In this document: positions 1 through 9,662 of the stretch, piece after piece
How positions within the stretch are numbered: the stretch's first letter is position 1
Layout: the number at the start of each line of letters is the position of its first letter
NCBI RefSeq assembly: GCF_031458175.1
Contig: NZ_JAVDXX010000001.1
Coordinates: 1,302,001 to 1,366,000, forward strand
DNA from: Pseudoglutamicibacter albus
GTDB taxonomy: Bacteria > Actinomycetota > Actinomycetes > Actinomycetales > Micrococcaceae
Reading direction: 5' to 3'
Length of the DNA: 64,000 nt
Program-made: the position numbers and the translations under genes
Notes under the pieces: model-generated
Seen by the model: only the letters and a program-made list of their open reading frames with translations
The model's database searches: none
What the model was told of the DNA's origin: nothing

Positions 1-172
1 TCAACACTTTCTTGCGGGGCTTGTACTCGATAACCGAGAGCGGTTTCCGCGTTTCAGTGCGAACGCCCTGAGGGGTTTCGGCTACGCGAAGCTGACTCGC
101 GGTTCCGCTGAATTCCTCGGTTTGCGGTTCCGCGTGGGCGGGTTCGGCCCTGAGCAGTGGTTGCGCGCTCAT
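1..172 (-). CDS. FtsL-like cell-division protein, N-terminal fragment
   Basis: The gene is cut by the left window edge; only the first 57 codons are visible. It begins with an ATG that overlaps the rsmH stop codon (ATGA arrangement), with AGGAGG eight bases upstream on the minus strand, so translation is probably coupled to rsmH. The visible peptide starts [17 protein letters not shown], is hydrophilic, and ends in a basic stretch (YKPRKKVL) like the cytoplasmic tail before a single membrane segment. In actinobacteria the gene after rsmH is a small FtsL-like septum protein, and that position is the main basis for the name. The membrane and coiled-coil parts lie outside the window, so this cannot be confirmed. 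Confidence 0.55.
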   Translation of the reverse strand, partial: MSAQPLLRAEPAHAEPQTEEFSGTASQLRVAETPQGVRTETRKPLSVIEYKPRKKVL

Positions 173-1263
173 GAGTTCCTCCTAGAGCGATGGCTAAAGC
201 GGTCTGTGTAGTGGTGGCGGCTGAGGGGTTCGCGGATGCGTTCGACCGCTCGTAGTCTTGCTGCGGCGGCACGGGAGTTTTCTTCGACTTCCCTTTCCGT
301 CGGTTTCTCGTTGCCGCGGGTTATGAGCCGATATTGGGCTTTGTGTTCTTCGGGTTCGATGGGTAGCCCTACCGGCGCGGATGAGGTCGTTGCTTGCGCG
401 AAGGCGTATTTAACGAGCCGGTCTTCGAGGGATTGATAGCTCATGACCACGATGCGGCCTCCGTTAGCGACGGCATCGAGGGCTGCAGGTAGCGCGGATT
501 CAAGGACGGCCAGTTCGTTGTTGACTTCAACGCGGAGCGCTTGGAAGGTCCGTTTGGCGGGGTGTCCGCCCTTGGTTCCGCGCGGGTAGGCGTCGATGAT
601 GAGCTGGGCGAGTTGCCCGGTCGTCGTGAACGGCTCAGTTTCGCGTGTGCGCAGGATCGCGTCGATGATGCGGCGTGCATGGCGTTCTTCGCCGTAAGCC
701 TTGAGCACGCGGGTTAGCTGCTGATGCGTGTAGGTATTGACGACCTCGGCCGCGGTGAGTTCCGCGGTGGTGTCCATGCGCATATCGAGCGGGGCGTCGT
801 AAGAATAGGCGAATCCGCGTTCACGTTCGTCGAGTTGATACGAGGAGACACCGAGGTCGAACAGGATGCCATCGACGGCTTCGATGCCAGCGGTTTCGAG
901 TGCCTCGTCGATGTTGTCGTAGGTGGTGTGGCACGGCACTAGCCGGTCGCTGTATTCGGTGAGGCGCTCTGATGCCATGACGAGCGCATTGGTGTCGCGG
1001 TCGATACCGATCACGTGGACGTCCGGGTTGCGTGCAAGCAACTGGTAGGTGTGGCCACCCATGCCTAGGGTTGCATCGATAACCCACGGTGTGCGGCCGG
1101 CGTCACGCGCGGCGTCGATTCCGGGTTGCAACAGATCGAGGCAGCGCTCAAGTAACACTGGGACGTGGCGCTCAGCTGCCGACTGCACGCGGCCTGATGC
1201 TGCGCCATCGAAAGCGTGGGCATTAACTGCCTGACTTCCTGCCGCGCGCTTGTTCTTTGTCAC
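169..1263 (-). CDS. rsmH: 16S rRNA (cytosine-1402-N4)-methyltransferase RsmH (MraW)
   Basis: SAM-dependent methyltransferase that modifies C1402 of 16S rRNA in the ribosomal P site. The N-terminal family motif [13 protein letters not shown] is near residue 33, the SAM-binding [10 protein letters not shown] follows near 63, and [10 protein letters not shown] with the [16 protein letters not shown] block lies near 137-165. The length of 364 residues is slightly above the usual 310-330 because of an N-terminal extension. The start is a GTG with GGGAGG upstream at proper spacing. It lies 270 bases downstream of mraZ on the same strand and overlaps the next gene by four bases, the usual head of the dcw cluster. 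Confidence 0.96.
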   Translation of the reverse strand: MTKNKRAAGSQAVNAHAFDGAASGRVQSAAERHVPVLLERCLDLLQPGIDAARDAGRTPWVIDATLGMGGHTYQLLARNPDVHVIGIDRDTNALVMASERLTEYSDRLVPCHTTYDNIDEALETAGIEAVDGILFDLGVSSYQLDERERGFAYSYDAPLDMRMDTTAELTAAEVVNTYTHQQLTRVLKAYGEERHARRIIDAILRTRETEPFTTTGQLAQLIIDAYPRGTKGGHPAKRTFQALRVEVNNELAVLESALPAALDAVANGGRIVVMSYQSLEDRLVKYAFAQATTSSAPVGLPIEPEEHKAQYRLITRGNEKPTEREVEENSRAAAARLRAVERIREPLSRHHYTDRFSHRSRRNS

Positions 1264-1533
1264 TGTATTGCCACCTCCCTACGGGGTCTGTTGCTTGTGC
1301 TGATGGTTTAGGTAGAAGTCTTGGTGTTAAAGGCCTGGTGTTGGCAATTCGCTGGTGAACATTCGTTGGTGAAGATGCTCCGAGGGGCTCGTTCCCCCAC
1401 CGCGTCCCTGGCGGCTGGCCCGGCTCAGGGGAAGTTGAGTCGGGATATCCACTGGGTTTCGCGGGAGGAGAGCGCGCCCCTCGGTTTTCCGGTGTTTCTG
1501 ATGCGTTGACTGGCTGGCGTGCCGGCAGGTGGA
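1264..1533. other. mraZ-rsmH intergenic gap
   Basis: This 270-base gap is long for two genes that are usually close together. I see no convincing coding sequence. On the plus strand TTGGTG or CTGGTG recurs several times around 1319-1372 at uneven spacing of about 14-17 bases. A secondary rsmH/ftsL promoter is possible but I cannot point to a clear one. Confidence 0.4.
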
Positions 1534-1965
1534 TCAGAAGAATCCGGGTATCACTTCTTCATTTGTGTCTGAGAAGGAATCTTCCTGCTCAGCGAGGTAG
1601 GAGTTCCAGGCCTCGGTGTCCCAGATCTCCGCGCGGCTACCGGCGCCGATCACGGTCACGTCGCGATCGAGACCTGCGTAGGTCCGTAGCGGTTGCGGGA
1701 TGGTCACGCGGCCCTGCTTGTCTGGCACCTCATCAGAGGCACCGGAGAGGAACACGCGAATGTAGTCCCGCGCTTGCTTGGAAGACATCGGGGCGGCCCG
1801 CAACTGCTCGTGGACCGCCTCGAATTCCTTCACGCTGAAAACGTAGATGCATCTTTCTTGGCCTCGGGTCAAGACGAGCCCTTTGCCCAACTCGTCACGA
1901 AACTTGGCCGGAAGAATGATGCGCCCCTTCTCATCAAGACGTGGCGTATACGTCCCAAGGAACAT
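1534..1965 (-). CDS. mraZ: Transcriptional regulator MraZ
   Basis: DNA-binding repressor of the division and cell-wall cluster, a ring-shaped oligomer with two AbrB-like SpoVT/MraZ domains. The protein has the usual length of 143 residues, begins [19 protein letters not shown], and carries the second conserved DxxGR turn as [18 protein letters not shown] near residue 80. An AAGGGG ribosome site precedes the ATG. It is the first gene of the dcw cluster, followed by rsmH. Its own promoter region carries a regular array of TGGAG boxes (separate entry), which fits the autoregulation known for the family. Confidence 0.97.
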   Translation of the reverse strand: MFLGTYTPRLDEKGRIILPAKFRDELGKGLVLTRGQERCIYVFSVKEFEAVHEQLRAAPMSSKQARDYIRVFLSGASDEVPDKQGRVTIPQPLRTYAGLDRDVTVIGAGSRAEIWDTEAWNSYLAEQEDSFSDTNEEVIPGFF

Positions 1966-2017
1966 AACGCCACCCCTTTCCGAAAGTGGTGAGGTTCAGG
2001 GGGTCTGACTCCCTGAA

Positions 2018-2069
2018 CTCCAGCTCGCTCCAACGCCCTCCACTTTACTCCACATCCCTCCCCCGTCAA
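2018..2069 (-). promoter_or_regulatory. mraZ promoter with four MraZ-type boxes
   Basis: Read on the minus strand, TGGAG occurs four times at exactly 10-base intervals (plus-strand ctcca at 2018, 2028, 2038 and 2048), with a fifth variant GGGAG at 2058. A TTGACG -35-like hexamer (2069-2064) and a TAAAGT -10-like hexamer (2047-2042) are 16 bases apart, so the boxes overlap the promoter. Tandem GTGGG/TGGAG-like boxes one helical turn apart are the known MraZ binding pattern; the repression itself is inferred. Confidence 0.8.
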
Positions 2070-2284
2070 GTGGTTTCTGGGTGTTTCATATATTTTCTGT
2101 GAATTGTCTATGCCTATTTTCCCGCGAGATTACGCGGTTTTTAGCGGCAGGGGTGAAAGTGGAGGATTAAAGGACGCCCAATCTACGCTGCAAGCGATAA
2201 CCCCCAGTTTCACGCACAAAGAGCGGCTAAAGGTCGATCACGGGGGCGGCGGTGGATGGAAGTGGAGGAGGCCCCATTTGGGAC

Positions 2285-2340
2285 TTGGGTAACACTTCAA
2301 CCAACCTCCATGAGGGTTGGGTGACACCTCAACTAACCTC
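2285..2340. repeat. 24-bp imperfect direct repeat upstream of the surface-protein gene
   Basis: Two 24-base copies, at 2285-2308 and 2317-2340, start ttgggt and end aacctc, differ at three positions and are 32 bases apart, about three helical turns. They lie in the divergent region between mraZ and the surface-protein gene. No coding sequence covers them. A regulator-binding role is possible but not shown. Confidence 0.7.
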
Positions 2341-2354
2341 GCGGCAGATAGCGT

Positions 2355-2405
2355 CACTTTCCGGAAAGTGTTCATATCCACATGCGCCTTGTGAACGTAT
2401 ATGAT
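2355..2405 (+). promoter_or_regulatory. Palindrome and candidate promoter for the surface-protein gene
   Basis: A perfect 16-base palindrome, CACTTTCCGGAAAGTG, lies at 2355-2370. About 20 bases downstream, TTGTGA followed by the AT-rich tatatgatg could form a promoter before the gene at 2474. The leader of about 70 bases ends in AAGGA. A dimeric regulator site overlapping the promoter is the simplest reading, but no regulator is identified. Confidence 0.45.
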
Positions 2406-2473
2406 GATTCATAGCTAAATCACAGCTTGAGGGTGTCGCGAGCACCGAAGAAGATTTCAATAAGGATTCATTG

Positions 2474-5400
2474 ATGCGTACTCCACACAACACACGTGGG
2501 CTCAAACGTTCTGCGCGCTCGTCGTTAACTGCGCTATCTGTCATTGCTTTGACAGGTAGCTCGCTAGCGATTGCCCCTAGCTTCTTCTCCGCTGAGCCAG
2601 CCGCCGCAGCGTCTGCACTCTCGGGCGGAATCCGAGACAAAGCCGGCGCTGTGGAGCAGGAGCAACAGAAGCCCTCGGACCTGTTAGCCGGCTCGTGTGA
2701 AGTTTTCGGTGGCGGCTCATCTGGCAGTCAGGCCGGTTTCACATGGACAACCCTAGAGCCAAGCCAGCACAGCGCTGATAAGACCATATGGGGCTTGAGC
2801 CTCGCATTCGACAATTCGAAGGATCGAACGTTCGCAGCCTGGGGTTTTAGTAATTCTGGGCTCCTTAGTGGTGTCCTGGACCCCGGAACCATTTCCTCTA
2901 TGGACGTCGGCCAGACTCTTTTTGGCGCTGAGGGACCGGTGACTGCTAAGGCCGATGAACAACTCGAGATCAAAGCCAGTCGTTCCCAAAGGAATCTGAT
3001 CCTCAGCTCAGAACTGACCGGGGATAAGGTCAAGCAGTATGCACAGGCCGATGCTGGAAACCCCGTGCGTTATGCCTGGCAAGGAAAGTACACAAAAGAT
3101 AACATTGACGGCCGCAAAGCGACTCAGGGCCAAAACGCTGGATTTACGGCTGTTGTGAATCCGTGGCCAAGCGAGAATGACAACTGCTCGCCTATTTCCG
3201 TGTCCTGGGAAAACCGGGAAAAGCTTGTGGTCACCCCGGGTGAAAAACTCAAGGTAGGCCGCATCAGTGCCGACGCCCCATCGATGCCGCGCATGGTTGT
3301 TGAAGCCTATGACTCTCAGGGCAAGTTTATCGGCACCAGCAACACTGAAGCTTCCGGTGGCCAAGCACGTTTGCGCGTCGAAGATAACGGAGACGTGTAC
3401 TTCACAGTGCCTGAATACAAGGGCACGGAGCTCAACGCCCAACAGGGTGTCCGCTTCAGCGTTCTCGCCCTGCCACGCTCCGTTGAACAGCTGCAGGCTG
3501 CGATCGATGCGGACGCGGATAGTTACGGGCAGGCTTTCCAGGAATCCAATGCTCTGCCCCGATACAACAAAGCCAACGTCATCGACTCACACCAGTGGAG
3601 CCTCGACGATACCCAGTTCCATGACCCGAAATATGACAAGCGTGATGCCTCGATCATCTCTGGTGTTGAAAGTCCTCAAGGCCCGCTGGCTAAAGATCGC
3701 CAGTCAGTGACCTTCACCCAGGTACCGGACCTGATCAAGGACCTGGTGAAGAAGAAAGAAGACGGCGGTTTCGAAGCCGATGTCGAGCTTGATGAGAAGT
3801 ACGTTTATGAAGGCTGGGACGCAACCCTGGACCCAGAAACCTATAACGTCACCGTCACAGCACCGAAGAACCCAACCCCAGGCACGTTCGCGCAGCCGCG
3901 GGTTGTGATCACATACTCCAACGGTTCCAAAGACGAGCTTCCGTTGCTGGTAGTTGTTGACCCGAACAACACGCAGGTAACGGACCTGGTCAAGCCTGCT
4001 ATTGCACAAGGTAAGCCGAACCAGGACATCGATTCCCAGATCAAGACCAAGGCCATCATGAAGGGCCACAAGGCTGTGGCGCCGGCCAAGTACGAGGTCG
4101 ATGATTCCTCTGTGCCTTCGGGCTGGACCGTGACCGTGGACAAGAACGGCAAGGTCACTGCGAAAGCTGACGACACCGTCCCGCTGGGAACCGTGATCTC
4201 CCCGAAGGTCAAGGCCACCTACCCGGACCACACCACCGACGAGGTCGAGGTGCAGTTCCAGGTTGTCAACGACATCAAGGTCCCGACCTACGGCACGGAA
4301 ACCAAGAAGCCTGGCGAGAAAGCCAGCTTGAAGCCAACCCTGCCTGAGAAGGGTCTGAGCGGTAAGGAAAGCGACGAGGCACCAAGCCGTTACACCTTCG
4401 AAGACGGCACAACCACGCTCTCCAAGGACGGTTGGACCGTCACGATCGATGAGAACACGGGCGAGATCAGCACCGAGGTCCCGAGGGACGCAGAGCCAGG
4501 CGACCAGCTGGACATCCCTGTTCTGGCCCACTACGCATCGGGCGCTAAGCCTCAGGAAGCAACCGCTACGGTCTTTGTCATCAAGGGTGATGACATCCCG
4601 ACCTACACCGTGGAATCCACCGGCCCCGGTAACTCTGTGGACCACCAGGTCAGCAACGCGCCGAAGGGCTCGACGTTCTCCTTCGGTAAGGACGGGGACC
4701 AGCCGATCCTCGAACAAGAAGTTGACGGCTGGAAGTACACGATCAACCCGGACACAGGAGTGGTCACCGCGACCCCCCCCTGCCGATTCCAAGCCAGGTG
4801 ATCAGAAGACCATTAACGTCACCGTTGAGGCCCCAGACGGCTCTTCCCCGAAAGTGCCAGTCACCACGGTGGTCAATTTGAGCAACAACTGGGAAGCTGA
4901 ACCGTCATATCCGGCGGAGACGGTCTACCCGGGCGGTACCGCGAAGCTGCCGGTCACGATTGATAAGCCGGAAAACGTCAAGGTTGCCGAGGACAACCCG
5001 TTCACGGTGGGTGATGTTCCTGCAGGCTGGACTGTAACGGTTGATGATAACGGCACGATCACCGCGACCGCGCCGGAGGATGCGAAGGCCGGAGACGAGG
5101 CGAAGATCCCCGTCACGGTGACCTACGCGGATGGCTCGAGGGACACCGCGGTTGCCGTGGTCAAGGTTGTGAACGTGCCGACGCGTGAGGTTCCGTTCAA
5201 GGTCGAATACAAATACGACGACACACTGCCTGCTGGCGAGTACAAGGTTGATACCGAGGGCAAGCCGGGTAAGGAAAAACAGAACAAGGACGGCACGTGG
5301 GAGCGCATTGAAGAACCTGTCAACGAGGTTGTTCGCGTGGGCACTAAGCCTGCCGAAAGCGCGAAGGACGTGACGTGGACCGTACCGATCCCGTTCCCTA

Positions 5401-6359
5401 CTGAGGTTCGTGAGAACCCTGACCTGGCGCCGGGGGAAACCAAGGTTGTCCAGGAAGGTGAGGACGGCGAGAAGACGTTCACCGCTAAGTTCACCGCTAA
5501 GGGTGATCAGGCCGAGGTGGTCGAGGAGAAGACCACTAAGGAACCTGTCCCCCGCATTATCGAATACGGGCCTCGCCTGGGTACCCAGGAGTTGGTCACC
5601 ACGGTGAAGAAGCCGGTTCCGTTCGAGACGGAGGTCGTGCTCGATGACGCCCTCGAAGCCGGCAAGCAAGTGGTCGAGCAAGAAGGCAAGCTCGGCGAGG
5701 ACACCGTGACCTCGACGCAGAAGCTGGTTGACGGTAAACCATCCGGTGAACCTGTTGTTGAAACCAAGCGCACCGCGGAGCCGGTCAAACAGATCATCCG
5801 TGTAGGCACCAAATGCGATTGCGAGGACCCGTCGGACGGACCAACCGAGGAACCGAGTGAAAAGCCGAGCGATACGCCAACTGAGGAACCAAGCGAGGAC
5901 CCGTCGGACGAGCCAACCGAGGAACCGACTGAGGGCCCGACTGAGGCCCCGAGCGATACGCCAACTGAGGAACCAAGCGAGGCCCCTTCCGAGGACCCAA
6001 GCGAGGCTCCAAGCGCGGCGCCGAGTGAATCGCCAAGCGAATCTCCTTCTGAGAAGCCGAGCGAGACTCCGAGCGACGGTCCAAGCGAAGGCCCTAGCGC
6101 CCCGGGCGGTGGAGACGGCGGTGACGGCGGTAAGCCGGGCCAGCCAGACAACCCAGCTCAGCCAGACAACCCAGCTCAACCAGAGACGCCGGGCCAGCCT
6201 GATGCGCCGGGACAGCCTGATAACCCGGGTGAGTCTGATGCGCCGGGTGGTTCGTCGTTGGCGCGTACCGGTATCGGCGCTGAAGGGGCGCTGGCTTCGG
6301 TTGCTCTACTGATGCTGGGTGGTGTCAGCCTGCTGGTTTTGCGTCGGCGCGCATCGTAG
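2474..6359 (+). pseudogene. Sortase-anchored surface adhesin, frameshifted at a C8 tract (probably phase variable)
   Basis: Two overlapping frames join into one surface protein of about 1294 residues if a single C is removed from the C8 run at 4773-4780. As written, the first frame stops at 4801 after about 775 residues. Order in the joined protein: signal peptide (1-45, ending AEPAAAA), a unique domain to about 410, Rib/YPDG-like beta domains to about 895 (motifs YPDHTTDEV, YADGSRDTA), three G5-like domains (about 900-1110), a PSE/PTE-rich wall-spanning stretch, a PQ/PG-rich stretch, LARTG near 1262, a membrane helix and RRRAS. LAxTG fits a class E sortase. The ATG at 2474 is preferred over the in-frame TTG at 2471 because AAGGA lies seven bases before it. 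The C8 form lacks the anchor and would be secreted. A sequencing error cannot be excluded. Confidence 0.85.
4773..4780 (+). repeat. C8 homopolymer at the adhesin frameshift
   Basis: Eight consecutive C residues occur exactly where the reading frame breaks. With seven C the codons read on as T-P-P-A-D-S-K-P-G-D-Q into the downstream frame; with eight, translation ends eight codons later at TGA. Such tracts are known slipped-strand hot spots, and also hot spots for base-calling errors. Confidence 0.9.
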
Positions 6360-6380
6360 CGGTGAGATGCCCTGGCGCGC

Positions 6381-8294
6381 TTAGAGGGCGTTGCTTGGTG
6401 GCTGTTTGCTCGCGATGAAGGCTGGGACTACGGAGGATACGAGTCCGGCTACAACCCCGAGGCCTAAGCCTACGGGTACAAGCCACGGCTCTACTTGTGG
6501 TTTCCAGCCTTGCGCGGCAGACACCGCCACTACCCCGAGGACGCCTGCGAGTGCGCCTACCGCCCCGCCGATGAAACCGATCATCACTCCTTCGGTTACG
6601 AACCGTGCCGCGATTCCTTTTCGTGTGGTGCCTAGAGCTCGCCGCAGAGCGATTTCTGGGGCTCGGGAGAGCACGGTGAGGTACATCGAGGTTGATGCGC
6701 TCACAGCTGCGAGAATCAGTAGGGTGGCCGCCATGATCCCGACCAGCGCATCGAGGTCTGTTGAGACGCCCATGCGGAGGTTTCGTAGGTCTGCGACGGT
6801 CTGGACTCTGTAGCTGCCTGGGTCTGCGGCGTTCAACTGCATCGGTACGGCTTCTGCGAGCGCGGCTGGGAAGCCTTTATCTGTACGCATCACTAATTGC
6901 GGTTGCCCCAGGTGCAGTTGCGGTGCCAGAGACAACGGAACCAGCACGGCGTTGTTCAAGCCTGGGCGGCGTTCACCGGTTGTGAAGGAATCCACGACGG
7001 TCAAACGGTGGCCTCCCACCACCACCGTGCCGCCGGCTTCGCTGCCGGGCAGTTGCAGGGCTTCATGCGCATCGGGCCCTACGACCGCCACCGAGGTCAC
7101 AGCAGGCATCCCGAAAAGATCAGCCGTGTGTTCCTTACCTAGGGTGAGGTCTTGGGTTTCGAAGAATTGGTCGTCAACGGCGATGATCTGCAGTCCCCCG
7201 CTGACGTTCACGTCTCCTGGTTCCATTCGGTATAGGCCGGTGGATTCGGTGGGTAGCTGGATCATGCGGGTCACCCTCTGCACGTGAGGGAGCTGCCTGA
7301 GCCGATGTTGATCCTGTGCGAGGTTCTTCTCTAGTTCCTCGCGTGCGTAGTCTGGGGTAGAGATCCACACTTCGTCGAACGCTGCGGCTTCGAGGCGTTC
7401 GTTGATCTGTACTGCGGCTGTCTGGCTGATCCCGACTGATGCGATCAATCCGCCGATGCCTAGAGCGAAAGCCAACACCAGGAACGCTGTGCGGATCCCG
7501 CGTAGCAGCACTTCGGTGAGGGATTCGGCCAGCACGTCAGCGACGCGTGTTCGTAGTGGCCCCTTGCGTGGTTTGGTTACAGGTTCGTTAGCGGCGGCTG
7601 GTGTGGTCTCGGAGAGGCCGGTGTCTTCAGCGATCCGGCCGTCCACGATGCGGATAACGCGGTGGGCGCGGGCCGCTACGTCTTCGTCGTGGGTGATGAC
7701 GATGAGCGTGGCGCCCTGTTCCCGCGCGCGCTCAAGGTCTGCGAGCACCGCCATGCCTGATGCGGTATCGAGTGCGCCTGTCGGTTCGTCAGCGAGCACC
7801 AGTTCCGGCTGGGATGCCAGGGCGCGCGCAACGGCGAGACGCTGCCTTTCACCGCCTGAGAGCACACCCGCTTTATAGGTTGCGCGGTCTGCAATGCCGA
7901 GGCTGTTCATCGCTTCATATGCGATCTCTGACCGTTCCTGCAGGGGTACTGCGTGTGGAACCATCCCTAGGGCGGCGTTGGATAGCGCGTCCAAGTGAGG
8001 CAGCACGTGTGAGGCTTGGAAAACGAAGCCGATGCTTTCGGCACGTAGCTGGTCGCGGTCTTTTTCCGTTGCACTTGTGAGGTCCTTGCCTGCGAAGGTG
8101 TAGGAGCCTTTATTCGGGGCATCGAGCAAGCCGAGGATCTGCAGGAGCGTGCTCTTACCTGCCCCGGAAGGGCCCACGATGGCGACGTATTCGCCCGCGT
8201 CAATGTCTAGGTCTACGTCGAAGATACCGGCGGTGCTGTCCGGGCCGTATTGGCGGGTTACCCCGCGCATCTGAATGAGTCTTTGGCGTTCCAT
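6381..8294 (-). CDS. MacB-like ABC exporter, ATPase fused to FtsX-type permease
   Basis: One polypeptide combines an N-terminal ATPase (Walker A GPSGAGKST near residue 41, signature LSGGERQRLA near 147, Walker B LVLADEPTGALD near 168, all of the LolD/MacB type) with a C-terminal FtsX/MacB permease: one helix near 270, a large extracellular domain, then three helices from about 525. This is the MacB architecture, a mechanotransmission pump rather than a classical importer. The ATG at 8294 shares one base with the stop of the adaptor gene upstream (TGATG), so the two are coupled; a TTG just before is in frame but less likely. With the adaptor it probably exports a peptide, antibiotic or lipoprotein; the substrate is unknown. 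Confidence 0.9.
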   Translation of the reverse strand: MERQRLIQMRGVTRQYGPDSTAGIFDVDLDIDAGEYVAIVGPSGAGKSTLLQILGLLDAPNKGSYTFAGKDLTSATEKDRDQLRAESIGFVFQASHVLPHLDALSNAALGMVPHAVPLQERSEIAYEAMNSLGIADRATYKAGVLSGGERQRLAVARALASQPELVLADEPTGALDTASGMAVLADLERAREQGATLIVITHDEDVAARAHRVIRIVDGRIAEDTGLSETTPAAANEPVTKPRKGPLRTRVADVLAESLTEVLLRGIRTAFLVLAFALGIGGLIASVGISQTAAVQINERLEAAAFDEVWISTPDYAREELEKNLAQDQHRLRQLPHVQRVTRMIQLPTESTGLYRMEPGDVNVSGGLQIIAVDDQFFETQDLTLGKEHTADLFGMPAVTSVAVVGPDAHEALQLPGSEAGGTVVVGGHRLTVVDSFTTGERRPGLNNAVLVPLSLAPQLHLGQPQLVMRTDKGFPAALAEAVPMQLNAADPGSYRVQTVADLRNLRMGVSTDLDALVGIMAATLLILAAVSASTSMYLTVLSRAPEIALRRALGTTRKGIAARFVTEGVMIGFIGGAVGALAGVLGVVAVSAAQGWKPQVEPWLVPVGLGLGVVAGLVSSVVPAFIASKQPPSNAL

Positions 8295-9616
8295 CAAAGC
8301 ACCACGGTGTCACCAACGGCCAGGTCGTCTGATTCAACCGCGGCCCATCCGGCGGCGGTCCTCCCCACTGTGACCTTAACGCGGCGCGGCTCCCCCTTGT
8401 TGTCTGAGGCCTGTTTGACGGTTCCTTCCTTGTCAGTGTTTGCCTTGTTGGAGTCCTGTCCTCCAGAGCCCTGTTTATCAGAGCCTTGAGCGTTTTTGTG
8501 TTTCGTCCTTGAGCCCGATCCCGTGCTTTGGACGAGGACATAGTCTCCGTCGGCATCGTGGCGTAACGCGGTGACTGGCACAGCTTTTTGCGGTTTCACT
8601 TTGGTTTTCAGGCCTACGCGAACTTGGGTTCCGTTCTGGACTTTGTCGAAGGCCTCATCTTTGGTTGTGAAGATCACGTTATGCCCGGGGGTGCGGCCTT
8701 CTGAACCGGCTTGGAACTCTCCGACGTTCTCGACTGTTCCTGCGAACGTATCAGCGCCGGCGGTTATGTGGACTTCCGTGCCTTTGCTGAGCTGTTCGGC
8801 TTCTACAGCGTTGACGTGTGCGCTGATGGTCCGCCTGCCAACCCGCACCTTCGCCAGCGGCTGCTCAGGCCCTACAGTGGATGCGACAGCGGCGACACTC
8901 AGGACTGTTCCGCCTTTACCGTCGATGGCAGCGAAAGCTGAGACCGGGATATAGGGTTGCGTGCGCGGCGCGGGGGGCGCGTTCGTTTCGTCTTCTTCTG
9001 AGGAGCCCTCACCGGAGGCGCCATCTGAGCCAGGTTCTGCCGGGTTAGATTCCGGTGGTGGCTCAATCTCGCGTTGCGGCAGTGCATAACCGGCGCGTTG
9101 GAACATACCAGTTACGGCTTGGATAGTCGCGGAGTCCACGACGCCCGTGATCCGTACCGTGTAGCCGGAGTTTTGGAGGGATTCTTGGAACGCTACGACG
9201 TCGTCGCCCCTGTCTCCAGCGGCTAGGTCACGGTAGAGAGGTAGCTTCCCCTGCATCGCGAACACGGGCGTTCCAGCCACGGATCCAAGGAGCTGGCCGG
9301 CAACAACATCGTCGCCTTTCTTCAATGCTTGCTTGGTGACGGTGGCAGTTTCAGGAAGGACGGAAGGCACAATATTCTTCGTTTTGCCTTCGCCTACCGT
9401 TCCCAAGATAACCGTGTCAGGCACGATTGCCCGCTGTTCAACCACCGCGGTGGCCTGGATTCTTTCATCCGAGACTGTGGCCACCGAGTTTTTCGGGGCC
9501 GTAAGCGTACCGATGAAAAACGCAACAACAACCGCACCGATCACCACCGCGGTGATGATCAGGGTACGCACGGGGAAAGCCACCCGTGAAAGATGTGGTG
9601 CTCCCGCTTTCCTCAT
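8294..9616 (-). CDS. HlyD-like efflux adaptor with peptidoglycan-binding domain
   Basis: Membrane-anchored adaptor partner of the adjacent MacB-like exporter. A single N-terminal helix (about residues 16-40, LIITAVVIGAVVVAFFIG) is followed by a barrel-sandwich/lipoyl-like region, a putative peptidoglycan-binding helical domain (YRDLAAGDRGDDVVAFQESL...TGMFQRAGY, about 125-190), a second beta-barrel region and a charged Gly/Lys/Ser-rich linker near 385-410 before a C-terminal strand region. The PG-binding insert between the halves of the adaptor is typical of Gram-positive versions and suggests docking in the wall. ATG with AAAGGTG seven bases upstream. The stop overlaps the next start. Confidence 0.85.
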   Translation of the reverse strand: MRKAGAPHLSRVAFPVRTLIITAVVIGAVVVAFFIGTLTAPKNSVATVSDERIQATAVVEQRAIVPDTVILGTVGEGKTKNIVPSVLPETATVTKQALKKGDDVVAGQLLGSVAGTPVFAMQGKLPLYRDLAAGDRGDDVVAFQESLQNSGYTVRITGVVDSATIQAVTGMFQRAGYALPQREIEPPPESNPAEPGSDGASGEGSSEEDETNAPPAPRTQPYIPVSAFAAIDGKGGTVLSVAAVASTVGPEQPLAKVRVGRRTISAHVNAVEAEQLSKGTEVHITAGADTFAGTVENVGEFQAGSEGRTPGHNVIFTTKDEAFDKVQNGTQVRVGLKTKVKPQKAVPVTALRHDADGDYVLVQSTGSGSRTKHKNAQGSDKQGSGGQDSNKANTDKEGTVKQASDNKGEPRRVKVTVGRTAAGWAAVESDDLAVGDTVVL

Positions 9617-9662
9617 GCGTAAACACCTTTCTACTGTGGGGCTAACCTACTGTGGGCTAGTG

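Noticed and set aside
1321-1509. Small plus-strand frame in the mraZ-rsmH gap
   Set aside because: No ribosome site, no family, and composition of noncoding DNA; it faces against the operon.
3704-4792. A 362-codon antisense open frame over the adhesin Rib-like domains
   Set aside because: Low-complexity Val/Asp/Leu-rich product, no recognisable domain, and the plus-strand frame is clearly real.
5821-6110. Regular repeats that could suggest a CRISPR array
   Set aside because: The repeats are short codon-level PSE/PTE units inside a coding frame, with no separate spacers of constant length.
4905-6179. A 424-codon open frame antisense to the adhesin gene
   Set aside because: Its product is a repetitive Arg/Leu-rich translation of the PSE and G5 coding DNA, with no ribosome site; it is a shadow of the plus-strand gene.
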